A stretch of 64,000 nt of DNA from Pseudomonas khorasanensis (GCF_014268505.2 NZ_JABWQP020000001.1:434001-498000), one strand, 5' to 3'; positions 15,891 through 24,831 are shown, counted from the first letter of the stretch. The notes: generated from the letters alone by a model not told the origin. Program-made: numbers and translations.

Positions 15891-16406
15891 TTAAACGACT
15901 GGAGCACGCCAGTCATCGGAACCCGAAGTACCGGATACTTCGTGGGTCCAGGTGATTTTGCGGTAGGTGAACTGCACTTCTTCCAGGTGGGTGAAGTGCG
16001 CGTTGCCTGGATCCTGGCAGTTGTGCATTTTGTTGTTGATGGCGACGATGATCGCGTCTTCCAGTTTGGTGGTGTAGTAGTGCTCTTGAGTACCTTGAGC
16101 CGAAGTACGGAACCACTGGATAACGATTTCGCTCATGCGCTCGCCGGAGGTCAGAGCGGCTTGCAGCAGAGGCGAAGCCTTGTCGTAGACCTTGGTGATC
16201 ACAACTGGCTTGTGAACGCGCTGACCGGTTGGCTGACCGGATTGCGGGTCACGCGGGATGATCACGTCGTGGCTGAAAGCCTGAACCATGACCTGGTCTT
16301 CGTGGCCTTCCTGGTAGGTGTTGCCAACGGAGTCGGCGGTGAAGGCGCCGGCAGTGATCAGGCCTTGTTTTTCGCCGGTAACCGACATGTACGCTGGTGT
16401 TGCCAT
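15891..16406 (-). CDS. hcp: Hcp type VI secretion tube protein
   Basis: A 171-residue protein from the ATG at 16406, preceded by AAGGAGAGCATCCC; a longer frame to 16619 would run through the promoter palindromes and is rejected. The N-terminus (MATPAYMSVTGEKQGLITAG) and the SGERMSEIVIQWFRTS segment are characteristic of Hcp1-type proteins, which stack as hexameric rings to form the expelled tube and also chaperone effectors. It heads the vgrG-adaptor-rhs-immunity unit. No T6SS baseplate or sheath genes are in the window, so this is an orphan effector island that would use a machine encoded elsewhere. Confidence 0.94.
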   Translation of the reverse strand: MATPAYMSVTGEKQGLITAGAFTADSVGNTYQEGHEDQVMVQAFSHDVIIPRDPQSGQPTGQRVHKPVVITKVYDKASPLLQAALTSGERMSEIVIQWFRTSAQGTQEHYYTTKLEDAIIVAINNKMHNCQDPGNAHFTHLEEVQFTYRKITWTHEVSGTSGSDDWRAPVV

Positions 16407-16477
16407 GGGATGCTCTCCTTGCGGATAAATTGAGGGTGCCCGGGAGGCGAAATCGCCCGGTGGGTGACCCAGTGTTA

Positions 16478-16492
16478 TCAAGGAGCGTGCCA
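16478..16492 (-). promoter_or_regulatory. Sigma-54-like promoter for hcp
   Basis: On the minus strand TGGCACG, 4 nt, TTGAT matches the RpoN -24/-12 pattern (TGGCACG-N4-TTGCT) except for A in place of C in the -12 element. It lies about 70 bp before the hcp start. The dyads at 16576-16701 sit 85-220 bp upstream, the usual distance for enhancer-binding-protein sites. Confidence 0.6.
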
Positions 16493-16575
16493 GGTTTTGT
16501 GAGGTGCCCGGATGGCGGGGGTGCAGCGGCAGTCGATCATCATTCGGCGCGATTTTCAGGGTGGAAAACGGGAGA

Positions 16576-16621
16576 AAGTGCGCAAGAAGTTGCGCAGTAC
16601 TGCGCAACTTCTTGCGCACTT
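16576..16621. repeat. 46-bp perfect palindrome containing two TGCGCAA-N4-TTGCGCA dyads
   Basis: Both halves, 16576-16598 and 16599-16621, are exact reverse complements. Each half carries its own dyad TGCGCAA-N4-TTGCGCA (16579-16596 and 16601-16618). It is placed upstream of the hcp promoter and is a candidate tandem upstream activating sequence. Confidence 0.75.
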
Positions 16622-16681
16622 GGCTACAGGCCTTTATCGGCGTGGGCTGTAGAGCATTTACCCCCTGAAATATTACGACCT

Positions 16682-16702
16682 ACTGCGCAACTTCTTGCGC
16701 AG
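16682..16702. promoter_or_regulatory. Third TGCGCAA-N4-TTGCGCA dyad
   Basis: ACTGCGCAACTTCTTGCGCAG repeats, in the same orientation, the right half of the 46-bp palindrome. The dyad core is 16684-16701. Three identical dyads upstream of hcp point to one dimeric regulator. Confidence 0.65.
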
Positions 16703-16732
16703 TTGGGCATTTGCCGGGACCGGGGTGTTTGC

Positions 16733-16810
16733 TTCGCGAGCAGGCTCGCTCCCACAGGGATTTGTGGTTTGCCTTGAATCCGAATTCACCCGCGAAACCT
16801 GTGGGAGCAG
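16733..16810. repeat. REP element pair (one full, one partial)
   Basis: TTCGCGAGCAGGCTCGCTCCCACAG-type sequence (16733-16757) followed in inverted orientation by CGCGAAACCTGTGGGAGCAG (16791-16810). The same element occurs near 31809, 41816 and 45832. It sits between the convergent-side ends of hglS and the hcp control region. Confidence 0.7.
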
Positions 16811-16830
16811 TGGTGTTTGTTGGCAAAGAC

Positions 16831-18219
16831 TCAGGTCAGATTAATACCTAGCGCTTCAGCACATTCCTTGATCGAACGCTGCTGCGTTTCGGCATACAAG
16901 GCCAGTTCATCGATGGTGGCGCGTCCCAGTGCTTGTTCGAATGCCTGGCGGTTGGAGTGTTCGCCGTAATGCGTCTGCGCGGCATCGCCGAGGTTTGACT
17001 GAAAAATCCCCGCCGCACTCACCGGCAGGAAATCTTCGTACACCAGTGGCTCCGCTTTCAGGTAACCAACTCGCAGCAAGTCCTCCAGTGACGATTCGCC
17101 ACGCCCACGCGCAGCCAAGCCCTTTTCCGTAGCGAAATAGCGAAAGTACGCCAGCCCTTGCTCACGCATGCCGTCAATGTTGTCAGGAAATTCGGCAAAG
17201 TGCTGAGTCATCAGCGCGTTGTAGCGTGCGGCGTTGGCTTCATTGGGGAAGTCTCCCAGTTCATCGCGAGCGGCGTTCAGCAAACGGTCATATAGCGCGC
17301 GACCCTTGCGTGTCAGCGCAGCGCCGCGCTGTTCGATTTCGCCGAAACGCGCGCTATGACTGCCGCGCGATTCGTACTGATCGGTGAAGGTGATTGGCTC
17401 GTCCAGCGCCTTGAAACTGGTTTGGCGCAGCAGGATCGGGCAGTTGCGGCGCGGCGGGCCTTCGATCACCGCTTTGGGCGTGATGCCGTGGGCGGGCATC
17501 TGTTCCTGCACCGCGTCGATGTCCAGCGTGCGTGGTGTCAGGTGGTTGATGTGCGGGCCCTTGAACGCCACCACGTCAGCGATCAAACGGTGCTGAGCGC
17601 TCAGTCGCTGGTACTGCGCGGCGGTGACGGTGGCGCTGTGGTGCCAACGAAAAGTTTCCAGCGCCTGTAAGACAAACTCTGCGGCATCAGCTTCATTCAG
17701 ACCACCTGCCGTTTCAGCCTGGGCTATCAACCGCAATGCAGCGTCGGTAAAAATCGAACGCTGGGCCAGCACTGATTCGGCGAATTCACGCAGTTCAGAA
17801 TCTTCAATCAACTCCAGACGCAGCAACGAGGTGAAGACCCGGAACGGGCTGATCTGTAACGCCTCTTCGTGCACTGCGCGAAATGCTGTGGAGTGCACCG
17901 GAACGCCCGCCGGGGTCAGGTCGTAATAACCCACGGGTTGCATGCCCATCACCGCAAACAGGCGGGCGAGGGTAGCCAGTTCGGCTGCGGTGCCGACGCG
18001 GATGGCGCCGTGGCGCTCCATGTCCAGCCGTTCGGTTTCGCCTGTGCGCTTGAGTTGCTCCGCGACGTCTGGCTGATGTGTCAACACGTTGCGGTTGGTT
18101 TTTTCCACCAGATCCATCAGCGCACCATACAGCGGCACTTCTTCGCGGTACATGTCGGACATCGCTTTGGAAAAGCGTTGGCGGATCAGGTCGGGGCTGA
18201 CAAACGGCTGCACGGTCAT
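16831..18219 (-). CDS. hglS: 2-oxoadipate dioxygenase/decarboxylase HglS (DUF1338)
   Basis: A 462-residue protein from the ATG at 18219 (AGGA upstream); the frame continues upstream over the end of glcF and is rejected. It belongs to the YdcJ/DUF1338 VOC-like family whose Pseudomonas putida member, HglS, converts 2-oxoadipate to D-2-hydroxyglutarate in D-lysine catabolism with one Fe(II). The length equals that enzyme. His70 (MERHGAIRVG) matches the metal ligand known in the family; a second His is in LETFRWHHSATV and downstream Glu in the QYESRG region is plausible. No other lysine-catabolic gene is adjacent. It follows glcF in the same direction by about 90 bp. Confidence 0.88.
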   Translation of the reverse strand: MTVQPFVSPDLIRQRFSKAMSDMYREEVPLYGALMDLVEKTNRNVLTHQPDVAEQLKRTGETERLDMERHGAIRVGTAAELATLARLFAVMGMQPVGYYDLTPAGVPVHSTAFRAVHEEALQISPFRVFTSLLRLELIEDSELREFAESVLAQRSIFTDAALRLIAQAETAGGLNEADAAEFVLQALETFRWHHSATVTAAQYQRLSAQHRLIADVVAFKGPHINHLTPRTLDIDAVQEQMPAHGITPKAVIEGPPRRNCPILLRQTSFKALDEPITFTDQYESRGSHSARFGEIEQRGAALTRKGRALYDRLLNAARDELGDFPNEANAARYNALMTQHFAEFPDNIDGMREQGLAYFRYFATEKGLAARGRGESSLEDLLRVGYLKAEPLVYEDFLPVSAAGIFQSNLGDAAQTHYGEHSNRQAFEQALGRATIDELALYAETQQRSIKECAEALGINLT

Positions 18220-18307
18220 GAAAAAATTTCCTGCCAGGGTCACGAAATGAATGTTCGAAAAGATCGCAGCCTTCGCCCACGCGGGCAAACGAAGAATCCT
18301 ACGAACT

Positions 18308-19528
18308 TCATTCTGCCAACGACTGATCCACCAGCTCGATCCAGTGTCTGACCGGTGTGCGGCCGGCGCTGGCGAGATGGCTCTGACAGCCAACGTTGGA
18401 GGTGACGATTACCTCAGGTTGCCCGCTTTCCAGGGCGTTGAGTCGCTGGTCGCGCAGTTGCCGCGCCAGCACCGGTTGCGTCAGCGAATAAGTGCCGGCC
18501 GAACCGCAGCACAAATGGCCGTCCGGCACCGGAGTGAGGTTGAAACCGAGCCGGGCCAACACCGCTTCTACCGCGCCGCCAAGGTTCAGTGCGTGCTGCA
18601 GGGTGCACGGGCAATGCACGGCGATGCGCCGCTCGCTGGCGGCGCACACCTGCTCCAGCGGTTCCTCAGCGAGGATCTGCACCAGGTCCCGGGTCATTTC
18701 GCTGACTCGGCGTGCCTTCGATGCGTACGCCGGATCGCCTGCAAGCAGATGCCCGTAATCCTTGATGAACGCGCCGCAGCCACTGGCCGTCTGCACGATG
18801 GCTTCAGCGCCGTTTTGCAGGTGCGGCCACCAGGCGTCGATGTTCTGTCTGGCGCGGTCGAGCCCTTTGGGCTGGGCGTCGAGGTGATAATCGAGCGCGC
18901 CGCAGCAACCGGCCTCGGCCACCGGCGTGACGCTGATGCCCAGGCGATCAAGCACCCGTGCGGTCGCGTCATTGGTGTTCGGCGACAAGCCCGGTTGCAC
19001 GCAGCCTTCGAGCAATAACACCCGGCGCGGATGCCGTGGAGCGGGGCGCCATCGCGCAGCGGCCGCGTGCTGCGGGAGTTTGCTTTCCAGCAGGCGCGGC
19101 AGCAGCGGCCGGAACGTCGCGCCCATTCGCAGCAAGCCCCTGAACAAACCCGGATTCGGCGCCACCGCGCGCAAACCCTCGCGCAGCAAACGTTGCGCAG
19201 CCGGGCGCGGTACCGCCTGATCGACCACCGCACGGCCAATGTCGAGCAGGTTGTGGTAGTCGACGCCGGACGGGCAGGTGGTTTCGCAGTTGCGACACGA
19301 CAGGCAGCGATCCAGATGCAGTTGCGTTTTTGCCGTGGCTGGCGCGCCTTCCAGCACTTGTTTGATCAGGTAGATACGCCCGCGCGGGCCGTCGAGTTCA
19401 TCGCCGAGTAATTGATAGGTCGGGCACGTCGCGTTGCAGAACCCGCAATGCACGCAGGTGCGCAGGATCTTTTCCGCTTCGGCGGCGCGGGGCAATTGAC
19501 GGGATTGCTCGCTCAGAATGGTTTGCAT
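18308..19528 (-). CDS. glcF: Glycolate oxidase iron-sulfur subunit GlcF
   Basis: A 406-residue protein from the ATG at 19528, starting 2 bp after the glcE stop. Two ferredoxin-like cysteine clusters are visible (CVHCGFCNATCP near residues 25-36 and CLSCRNCETTCP near 75-86), followed by two CCG domains (AGCCGALDYH and LCCGSAGTY) of the heterodisulfide-reductase type. GlcF passes electrons from the FAD subunits GlcD/GlcE to the respiratory chain at the membrane. Gene order glcD-glcE-glcF with 1-2 bp junctions shows one transcript. Confidence 0.95.
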   Translation of the reverse strand: MQTILSEQSRQLPRAAEAEKILRTCVHCGFCNATCPTYQLLGDELDGPRGRIYLIKQVLEGAPATAKTQLHLDRCLSCRNCETTCPSGVDYHNLLDIGRAVVDQAVPRPAAQRLLREGLRAVAPNPGLFRGLLRMGATFRPLLPRLLESKLPQHAAAARWRPAPRHPRRVLLLEGCVQPGLSPNTNDATARVLDRLGISVTPVAEAGCCGALDYHLDAQPKGLDRARQNIDAWWPHLQNGAEAIVQTASGCGAFIKDYGHLLAGDPAYASKARRVSEMTRDLVQILAEEPLEQVCAASERRIAVHCPCTLQHALNLGGAVEAVLARLGFNLTPVPDGHLCCGSAGTYSLTQPVLARQLRDQRLNALESGQPEVIVTSNVGCQSHLASAGRTPVRHWIELVDQSLAE

Positions 19529-19530
19529 GG

Positions 19531-20580
19531 CTAAACCTGCGCGTACATTCGTCCGGGGTTGAACAGCCCTTGCGGGTCGAGTTGGGTCTTGAGTTGGCGG
19601 TGGTAGCGCAGCAAGGTCGGCGCCAGTGGCTGGAACGGCGAGTCGGTGGCGCCATGGGTGAAGCAGGTGGCATGCCCGCCGAAGGACTCGGCGAGGGCAT
19701 GGATGTCGTTGCTGTCGGATTTCAGCCAGCGCAGCGCACCGGCCCAGTCGATCAATTGCTCGCCGGGCAGGTCGAGCGGGCCAAGATTGTTCGGCAATGA
19801 CAGGCGCCAGAGCGGCAAACCTTCGTCGAAAAAGCTTAAGCGCTGCTCGTTCAAATCCCGCCAGAATGTCAAGTCCAGTGGCTCGCCACCGAGGCGTTGA
19901 TGCGCGGCGGTCACTGACCCTTCTCCGCCCTCCAGACGCAGATAAAGACTCTGCCCGTCGTGACACGCGGCGCTGATCGGCAGCGGTTGCTGGCCCCATT
20001 CGGCAAGTCTGCTCAAGGCGCGGGTGCAATCGATATCGAGGCGGATGCTCAAGCATTGGCGCGGTTTTGGCAGAACCTTGAGCGACACTTCGGTCAACAC
20101 GCCGAGGCAACCATAACTGCCGGCCATCAGCCGCGACAGGTCATAACCGGCGACGTTTTTCATCACTTCTCCACCGAAGCGCAAATGCCGGCCGAGGCCG
20201 GTGATCACCCGCGTACCGAGGACGAAATCGCGCACAGAGCCCGCCCACGGCCGCCGTGGCCCGGACAATCCCGTGGCGATCATGCCACCTACCGTGGCGC
20301 TTTCAGCGAAGGATGGCGGTTCGCAGGGCAGCATTTGACCCGCGTCATCCAGCGCTGCAAGCAGCTCGGACAATGGCGTGCCGGCGCGCGCTGTAATCAC
20401 CAGTTCAGTCGGCTCATAGCGCACGATGCCGCGATGGGTGCGGGTGTCGAGCACTTCGCCGGCCACCTCGCGGCCGAGAAAAGCCTTGCTGTTGCCGCCC
20501 TGAATTTTCAGCGGCGTGGTATTGGCTCGCGCGGCGTTGACCTGATCGAGCAGAACCTCGGCGGCATCGACGTCGGCCAT
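19531..20580 (-). CDS. glcE: Glycolate oxidase FAD-binding subunit GlcE
   Basis: A 349-residue protein from the ATG at 20580, overlapping the glcD stop by one base (TGATG). It has a PCMH-type FAD-binding domain (LKIQGGNSKAFLG, then SATVGGMIATGLSGPRRPWA and GEVMKNVAGYDLSRLMAGS) and a C-terminal cap ending FNPGRMYAQV. GlcE is the second flavin subunit of the membrane-associated glycolate oxidase that makes glyoxylate from glycolate or D-lactate-like 2-hydroxyacids. A frame extending to 20823 inside glcD is an artefact. Confidence 0.95.
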   Translation of the reverse strand: MADVDAAEVLLDQVNAARANTTPLKIQGGNSKAFLGREVAGEVLDTRTHRGIVRYEPTELVITARAGTPLSELLAALDDAGQMLPCEPPSFAESATVGGMIATGLSGPRRPWAGSVRDFVLGTRVITGLGRHLRFGGEVMKNVAGYDLSRLMAGSYGCLGVLTEVSLKVLPKPRQCLSIRLDIDCTRALSRLAEWGQQPLPISAACHDGQSLYLRLEGGEGSVTAAHQRLGGEPLDLTFWRDLNEQRLSFFDEGLPLWRLSLPNNLGPLDLPGEQLIDWAGALRWLKSDSNDIHALAESFGGHATCFTHGATDSPFQPLAPTLLRYHRQLKTQLDPQGLFNPGRMYAQV

Positions 20581-22079
20581 CAGAAACGCTCCAGCTCGGG
20601 GAAGGGCAGTTGCCCGGCGTGAATGTGCATCGCGCCGAATTCGGCACACCGATGCAGGGTCGGAATGTTCTTGCCGGGGTTGAGCAGGCCTTGCGGATCG
20701 AATGCGGCTTTGACCGCGTGAAACAGCAGCAACTCGTCGCTGTTGAATTGCGCGCACATCTGATTGATTTTCTCTCGGCCGACGCCGTGCTCGCCGGTGA
20801 TGCTGCCGCCGACTTTCACGCACAGTTCAAGGATTTTGCCGCCCAACGCCTCGGCGCGATGCAGTTCGCCCGGCTGGTTGGCGTCGAACAGGATCAGGGG
20901 GTGCATGTTGCCGTCGCCGGCATGGAACACGTTGGCGACGCGCAAGCCATATTCCTCGCCAAGACGGGCGATGCCCTGCAGGACAGCGGGCAATTCGCGG
21001 CGAGGGATGGTGCCGTCCATGCAGTAATAATCCGGCGACAAGCGGCCGATGGCCGGAAAAGCATTCTTGCGCCCGGCCCAGAAGCGCACGCGCTCGGCCT
21101 CGTCCTGCGCCTGTCGCACTTCGGTGGCGCCGGCCCGGTTCATGACTTCGCGCACCCGATGGCAATCGTCATGCACGTCGGCTTCGACGCCATCAAGTTC
21201 GCACAGCAGAATCGCCTCGGCATCGACCGGGTAGCCGGCGTGGATAAAGTCTTCGGCGGCGCGAATGGCGAGGTTGTCCATCATTTCAAGGCCGCCCGGA
21301 ATGATCCCGGCGGCGATGATTTCGGCAACGGCGTGGCCGGCCTTTTCCACCGAATCGAAACTGCCGAGCAAGACTTTGGCCACCTGGGGTTTGGGCAGCA
21401 GTTTGACCGTGACTTCGGTGATGATGCCCAGCAGGCCTTCTGACCCGGTGAACAGTGCGAGCAGGTCGAAACCGGCTGAATCCAGTGCGTCGGAGCCGAG
21501 CGTCAAGCGCTCGCCCTCGATAGTCAGTACTTCGATCTTGAGCACGTTGTGCACGGTCAGGCCGTATTTGAGGCAATGCACGCCGCCTGCGTTTTCTGCG
21601 ACGTTGCCCCCAATCGAACAGGCAATTTGTGATGACGGATCGGGCGCGTAATACAACCCGAACGGGGCCGCCGCTTGAGAGATGGCAAGATTGCGCACGC
21701 CGGGCTGAACCCGTGCGGTGCGAGCGGCGGGGTCGATGTGCAGGATGTTGTTGAACCGCGCCATGACCAGCAGCAAGCCTTTTTCCAGGGGCAGGGCGCC
21801 GCCGGACAAACCGGTGCCGGCACCACGGGCGACCACGGGCACATTGTTCCGGTGGCAGAGTTTGAGCAGGGTTTGCACTTGCTCCAGGCGCCGGGGCAGG
21901 GCGACCAGCATCGGCGTGGTGCGATAGGCCGAGAGCCCGTCGCATTCGTAGGGTTTCAGTTCCTCCTCGCGCCAGAGGATGTCCAGCTCCGGCAGCGCTT
22001 GTTGCAACGCCTTGAGCAAGTCGGCCTTGTTAACGTCGGGCAACGCACCGTCGAGACGTTCATCGTAAAGAATGTTCAT
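20580..22079 (-). CDS. glcD: Glycolate oxidase catalytic subunit GlcD
   Basis: A 499-residue protein with the vanillyl-alcohol-oxidase/FAD-linked oxidase architecture: VVARGAGTGLSGGALPLEKG near residue 90, IGGNVAENAGGVHCLKYG near 155, and the C-terminal HAGDGNMHPLILFDA and TGEHGVGREKINQM catalytic region. It oxidises glycolate to glyoxylate. It heads the glcDEF operon. The activator gene glcC, often divergent from glcD, is not adjacent here; instead there is a palindromic repeat block and an unrelated hydrolase gene upstream. Confidence 0.95.
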   Translation of the reverse strand: MNILYDERLDGALPDVNKADLLKALQQALPELDILWREEELKPYECDGLSAYRTTPMLVALPRRLEQVQTLLKLCHRNNVPVVARGAGTGLSGGALPLEKGLLLVMARFNNILHIDPAARTARVQPGVRNLAISQAAAPFGLYYAPDPSSQIACSIGGNVAENAGGVHCLKYGLTVHNVLKIEVLTIEGERLTLGSDALDSAGFDLLALFTGSEGLLGIITEVTVKLLPKPQVAKVLLGSFDSVEKAGHAVAEIIAAGIIPGGLEMMDNLAIRAAEDFIHAGYPVDAEAILLCELDGVEADVHDDCHRVREVMNRAGATEVRQAQDEAERVRFWAGRKNAFPAIGRLSPDYYCMDGTIPRRELPAVLQGIARLGEEYGLRVANVFHAGDGNMHPLILFDANQPGELHRAEALGGKILELCVKVGGSITGEHGVGREKINQMCAQFNSDELLLFHAVKAAFDPQGLLNPGKNIPTLHRCAEFGAMHIHAGQLPFPELERF

Positions 22080-22108
22080 GGCGGCTCACCCATTTCCAGA
22101 GCGCTGAT

Positions 22109-22210
22109 CGTACCTACGCTCTGCGTGGGAATGCAGCCCGTGACGCTCCGCGTCACTGGACGCGGAGCGTCCCTTGAGGCGTTCCCATGCGGAGCATGGG
22201 AACGATCAGT
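22109..22210. repeat. GTGGGAATGCAGC / GACGCGGAGCGTCC palindromic repeat block
   Basis: Contains GCGTGGGAATGCAGCC, the hairpin GACGCTCCGCGTC-ACT-GACGCGGAGCGTC (an approximate pairing) and GTTCCCATGCGGAGCATGGGAACGATC. Variants occur near 25961, 44716 and 54468. It fills the gap between the hydrolase gene and glcD. Confidence 0.65.
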
Positions 22211-22239
22211 CGCGCAGTCAGTGGCAGCGGCTTCGATGT

Positions 22240-23166
22240 TCATCGCAGCTGTTCCAGAAATTCCTGGTACAGCCGCGCCGTATTCCCCGGTTGTTCAACC
22301 ATCGGCATGTGCCCGACGTGATCCCAGACGTCCACGCGCAGATTGGCGATGCCCTTGCTCCACACCGGTACGCTGCTGACATCGATCAGGCGATCCTTGC
22401 GCCCCCACAGCAGCAGCGCCGGGCATTTGATGTCGGCCAGTTTCGGCTCCATTGGCGGGCTGGCGCGGAAGTCGCGGAAGATTTCTTCGAGTTCATCACG
22501 CTGTCGCTCGTAACGCTGAGCGACAGCATCCAGGACAAGCTTCGGCACCCACGGTGGCGATTCCATGGTCATGGCGTAAAAGCGCTGGAATTCCTCCCGG
22601 GAATTGATCAGGAACGGATTGTGGCCTCGCGCCAAATGGCGCTCCATGTCGCTGGGCTCTGGCGCGGTGACGCCGGCCGGATCGATCAATGCAACCGAAG
22701 CGATACGCTCCGGATAGGTCGCCGCCAGCCACGCGGCGATGTAGCCACCCATCGAGTTGCCGATGACATGGACCTTTTCCACGCCGCAGACGTCGAGTAA
22801 CTGGATCATTCGCTTGGCCTGCAGGGCGATGTCGTAGCCGCCTCCGGCCTTGAAGCCGGTTTCACCGTGGCCGGCGAGGTCGGGAATGATCACCCGGTAT
22901 TGCCGGACAAAATGCCGGGCGCAGCGCAGCCACAGGTTTTTATCAGCGCTGAAGCCGTGCAGCATCAGGATCGCGCTGGACGCCTCATACGGCCCGCCTT
23001 GCCAGGTCGATACGCTCATCTCGGCGATCGGCACTTCGATCTTGTGCAATTTGTACAACTTGGCCTCGATGGCCATGTTCAGGTTGTACAGCCAATGGCC
23101 GACCGCCGGGTAACTCAACCAGCTCCAGGCTGCAAAAACTGCGAGTGCGACAAACAGCAAAAGCAT
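22240..23166 (-). CDS. Alpha/beta-hydrolase, lipase/esterase type, membrane-anchored
   Basis: A 308-residue protein. An N-terminal hydrophobic helix (MLLLFVALAVFAAWSWLSY) probably anchors it or acts as an uncleaved signal. The fold markers are clear: oxyanion loop LMLHGFSADKNLW, nucleophile elbow GNSMGG (Ser near residue 140), acid in LLWGRKDRLID, and base in VGHMP near the end. The overall pattern resembles monoacylglycerol-lipase-like hydrolases. It ends 160 bp upstream of glcD and its start is 21 bp from the monooxygenase stop, so it is probably co-transcribed with the monooxygenase; hydrolysis of the ester made by a Baeyer-Villiger enzyme would be a natural pairing, which is inference. 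Confidence 0.85.
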   Translation of the reverse strand: MLLLFVALAVFAAWSWLSYPAVGHWLYNLNMAIEAKLYKLHKIEVPIAEMSVSTWQGGPYEASSAILMLHGFSADKNLWLRCARHFVRQYRVIIPDLAGHGETGFKAGGGYDIALQAKRMIQLLDVCGVEKVHVIGNSMGGYIAAWLAATYPERIASVALIDPAGVTAPEPSDMERHLARGHNPFLINSREEFQRFYAMTMESPPWVPKLVLDAVAQRYERQRDELEEIFRDFRASPPMEPKLADIKCPALLLWGRKDRLIDVSSVPVWSKGIANLRVDVWDHVGHMPMVEQPGNTARLYQEFLEQLR

Positions 23167-23187
23167 CGACGTCTTCCTTTTACGTGT

Positions 23188-24642
23188 TCAGGACAAAATG
23201 TGGTCGGCCGGTTTCAGCGCCCGGGTGAGCAGGTGATAGCTGAAACTGAAGCCGGGAAACATTGCGATCACATGACCGCTCTTGCTCTGGTACCAACTGT
23301 GGCAGCCACCGGATTTCCACACCGTGCGCTGCATTTCCCGGTGGATCATTGCAGTGTAGGTACGTTCCGCGTCATGGCGCACTTCGATGCTGCGCAAGCC
23401 TTTGGCCTGCACGGTGCGGATGCAGTCGAGGATGTAGTTCATCTGCGATTCGATGATGAACAGCGCCGAGGTGTGGCCAATGCCGGTGTTCGGGCCGGTG
23501 ACGATAAACAGGTTGGGGAAGTCCGGCAGGCTGGTGCCAAGGTAGGCGCGAGGGTATTCGGCCCAGACATCTCTGAGTTGCACCGCGTTTTTGCCGCTGA
23601 CCGGGTAGGAAATGACCCCGTCAGTGGCGTCGTAACCCGTCGACCAGACGATCAGATCAACATCGATGTGCTCGCCATCCGCAGTATTGATCCCGGTTTC
23701 GTCAATCGAGGCGATGCCGTGCTCGCGACTGTGCAACGTCACGTTGGCGCGGGTCAGCGCCGGGTAATAGGTGCTGGAAACCAGCACCCGTTTGCAGCCG
23801 ATGGTGAACTCCGGGGTGAGTTTCTGTCGCAGCACCGGGTCCGGGACCTGACGCTTGAGAAAACGCAGCGCCTGTTGCTGCACCAGATGGATCGCCGGTT
23901 TCGAATATTTGAAGGCTATGACGCGGGTTTCGAATTGCCAGTAGATCAGCCAGCGCAGCAGTTTATAGGCCGGTTTCAAACCGAGCAGCCAGCGCTGAAA
24001 CCGACCGAATTTTCGATCGGCACGGGGCAGAACCCAGTGCGGCGTACGCTGGAATACATGCAGCCTTTCGACCTGCGGCGCAATGGCTGGAACCACCTGC
24101 GCCGCGCTGGCTCCACTGCCGACAATCGCCACGCGTTTACCGCGATAGTCGTAGCTGTGATCCCAATGGTTCGTATGAAAAGTCTTTCCTTGAAAGCGAT
24201 CCTGTCCAGGAAAGTGTGGGATGACCGGCTGACTCAACGGCCCGGAGGCATTGATCAGGAACCGCGTATGAAAAGTGCCCTTGGCGCGGGTATGCACCGC
24301 CCATTGTCTCTGCGCCTCGTCCCATTCGACGCGTTCCACATCTGCTTGCAGATCGACTCGTTCGCGCAGGCCAAATTGCTCGATCACCTGTTCGGTGTAA
24401 CGCTGCAGTTCCGCCTGTTCGGCGAACATCTGCGACCAGCGGTAGGGCGCGAATGACAGCGAGTACAGCGGCGACGGCACGTCCACCGCGGCGCCAGGGT
24501 AGGTGTTCTGGCACCAGGTGCCGCCGAAGAAGTCCCGTCGTTCCAGGATTCGAAAGTCATCGATCCCGGCCTTGAGCAGGTTGACCGCCGCGCACTGGCC
24601 GCCGAAACCGCTGCCGATGATCAATACGAGGTAGGTATGCAT
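23188..24642 (-). CDS. Flavin-containing (Baeyer-Villiger-type) monooxygenase
   Basis: A 484-residue protein with an N-terminal FAD Rossmann motif (LIIGSGFGGQCAAVNLL), NADPH site (VAIVGSGASAAQVVPAI near residue 175) and a variant of the Baeyer-Villiger fingerprint (FQGKTFHTNHWDHS, where the family has FxGxxxHTxxWP). GTWCQNTYPGAAVDVPSP is typical of this flavoprotein group. It would insert oxygen into a ketone or oxidise an N/S centre with NADPH and O2; the substrate is unknown. It is followed closely by the alpha/beta-hydrolase gene. Confidence 0.88.
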   Translation of the reverse strand: MHTYLVLIIGSGFGGQCAAVNLLKAGIDDFRILERRDFFGGTWCQNTYPGAAVDVPSPLYSLSFAPYRWSQMFAEQAELQRYTEQVIEQFGLRERVDLQADVERVEWDEAQRQWAVHTRAKGTFHTRFLINASGPLSQPVIPHFPGQDRFQGKTFHTNHWDHSYDYRGKRVAIVGSGASAAQVVPAIAPQVERLHVFQRTPHWVLPRADRKFGRFQRWLLGLKPAYKLLRWLIYWQFETRVIAFKYSKPAIHLVQQQALRFLKRQVPDPVLRQKLTPEFTIGCKRVLVSSTYYPALTRANVTLHSREHGIASIDETGINTADGEHIDVDLIVWSTGYDATDGVISYPVSGKNAVQLRDVWAEYPRAYLGTSLPDFPNLFIVTGPNTGIGHTSALFIIESQMNYILDCIRTVQAKGLRSIEVRHDAERTYTAMIHREMQRTVWKSGGCHSWYQSKSGHVIAMFPGFSFSYHLLTRALKPADHILS

Positions 24643-24831
24643 TGGCCCCCTTCTTATAGTTGTTTTTCCATTTCCCCTCTTTCATTTATAGCCAACTCTG
24701 GGCCGGGCGTGGGGCGCTGATAGCGCTCTATTCAGGCCGCTGGCCGGTGATGGCTATTTAACGGCGCCCTGATAGACTCCGATCACACCTGTGTCGGGGT
24801 GTAACCATTGCATCGCGCGGTCGAGGCCCTT

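Noticed and set aside
22867..24456. 529-codon plus-strand frame
   Set aside because: Shadow of the hydrolase and monooxygenase genes.
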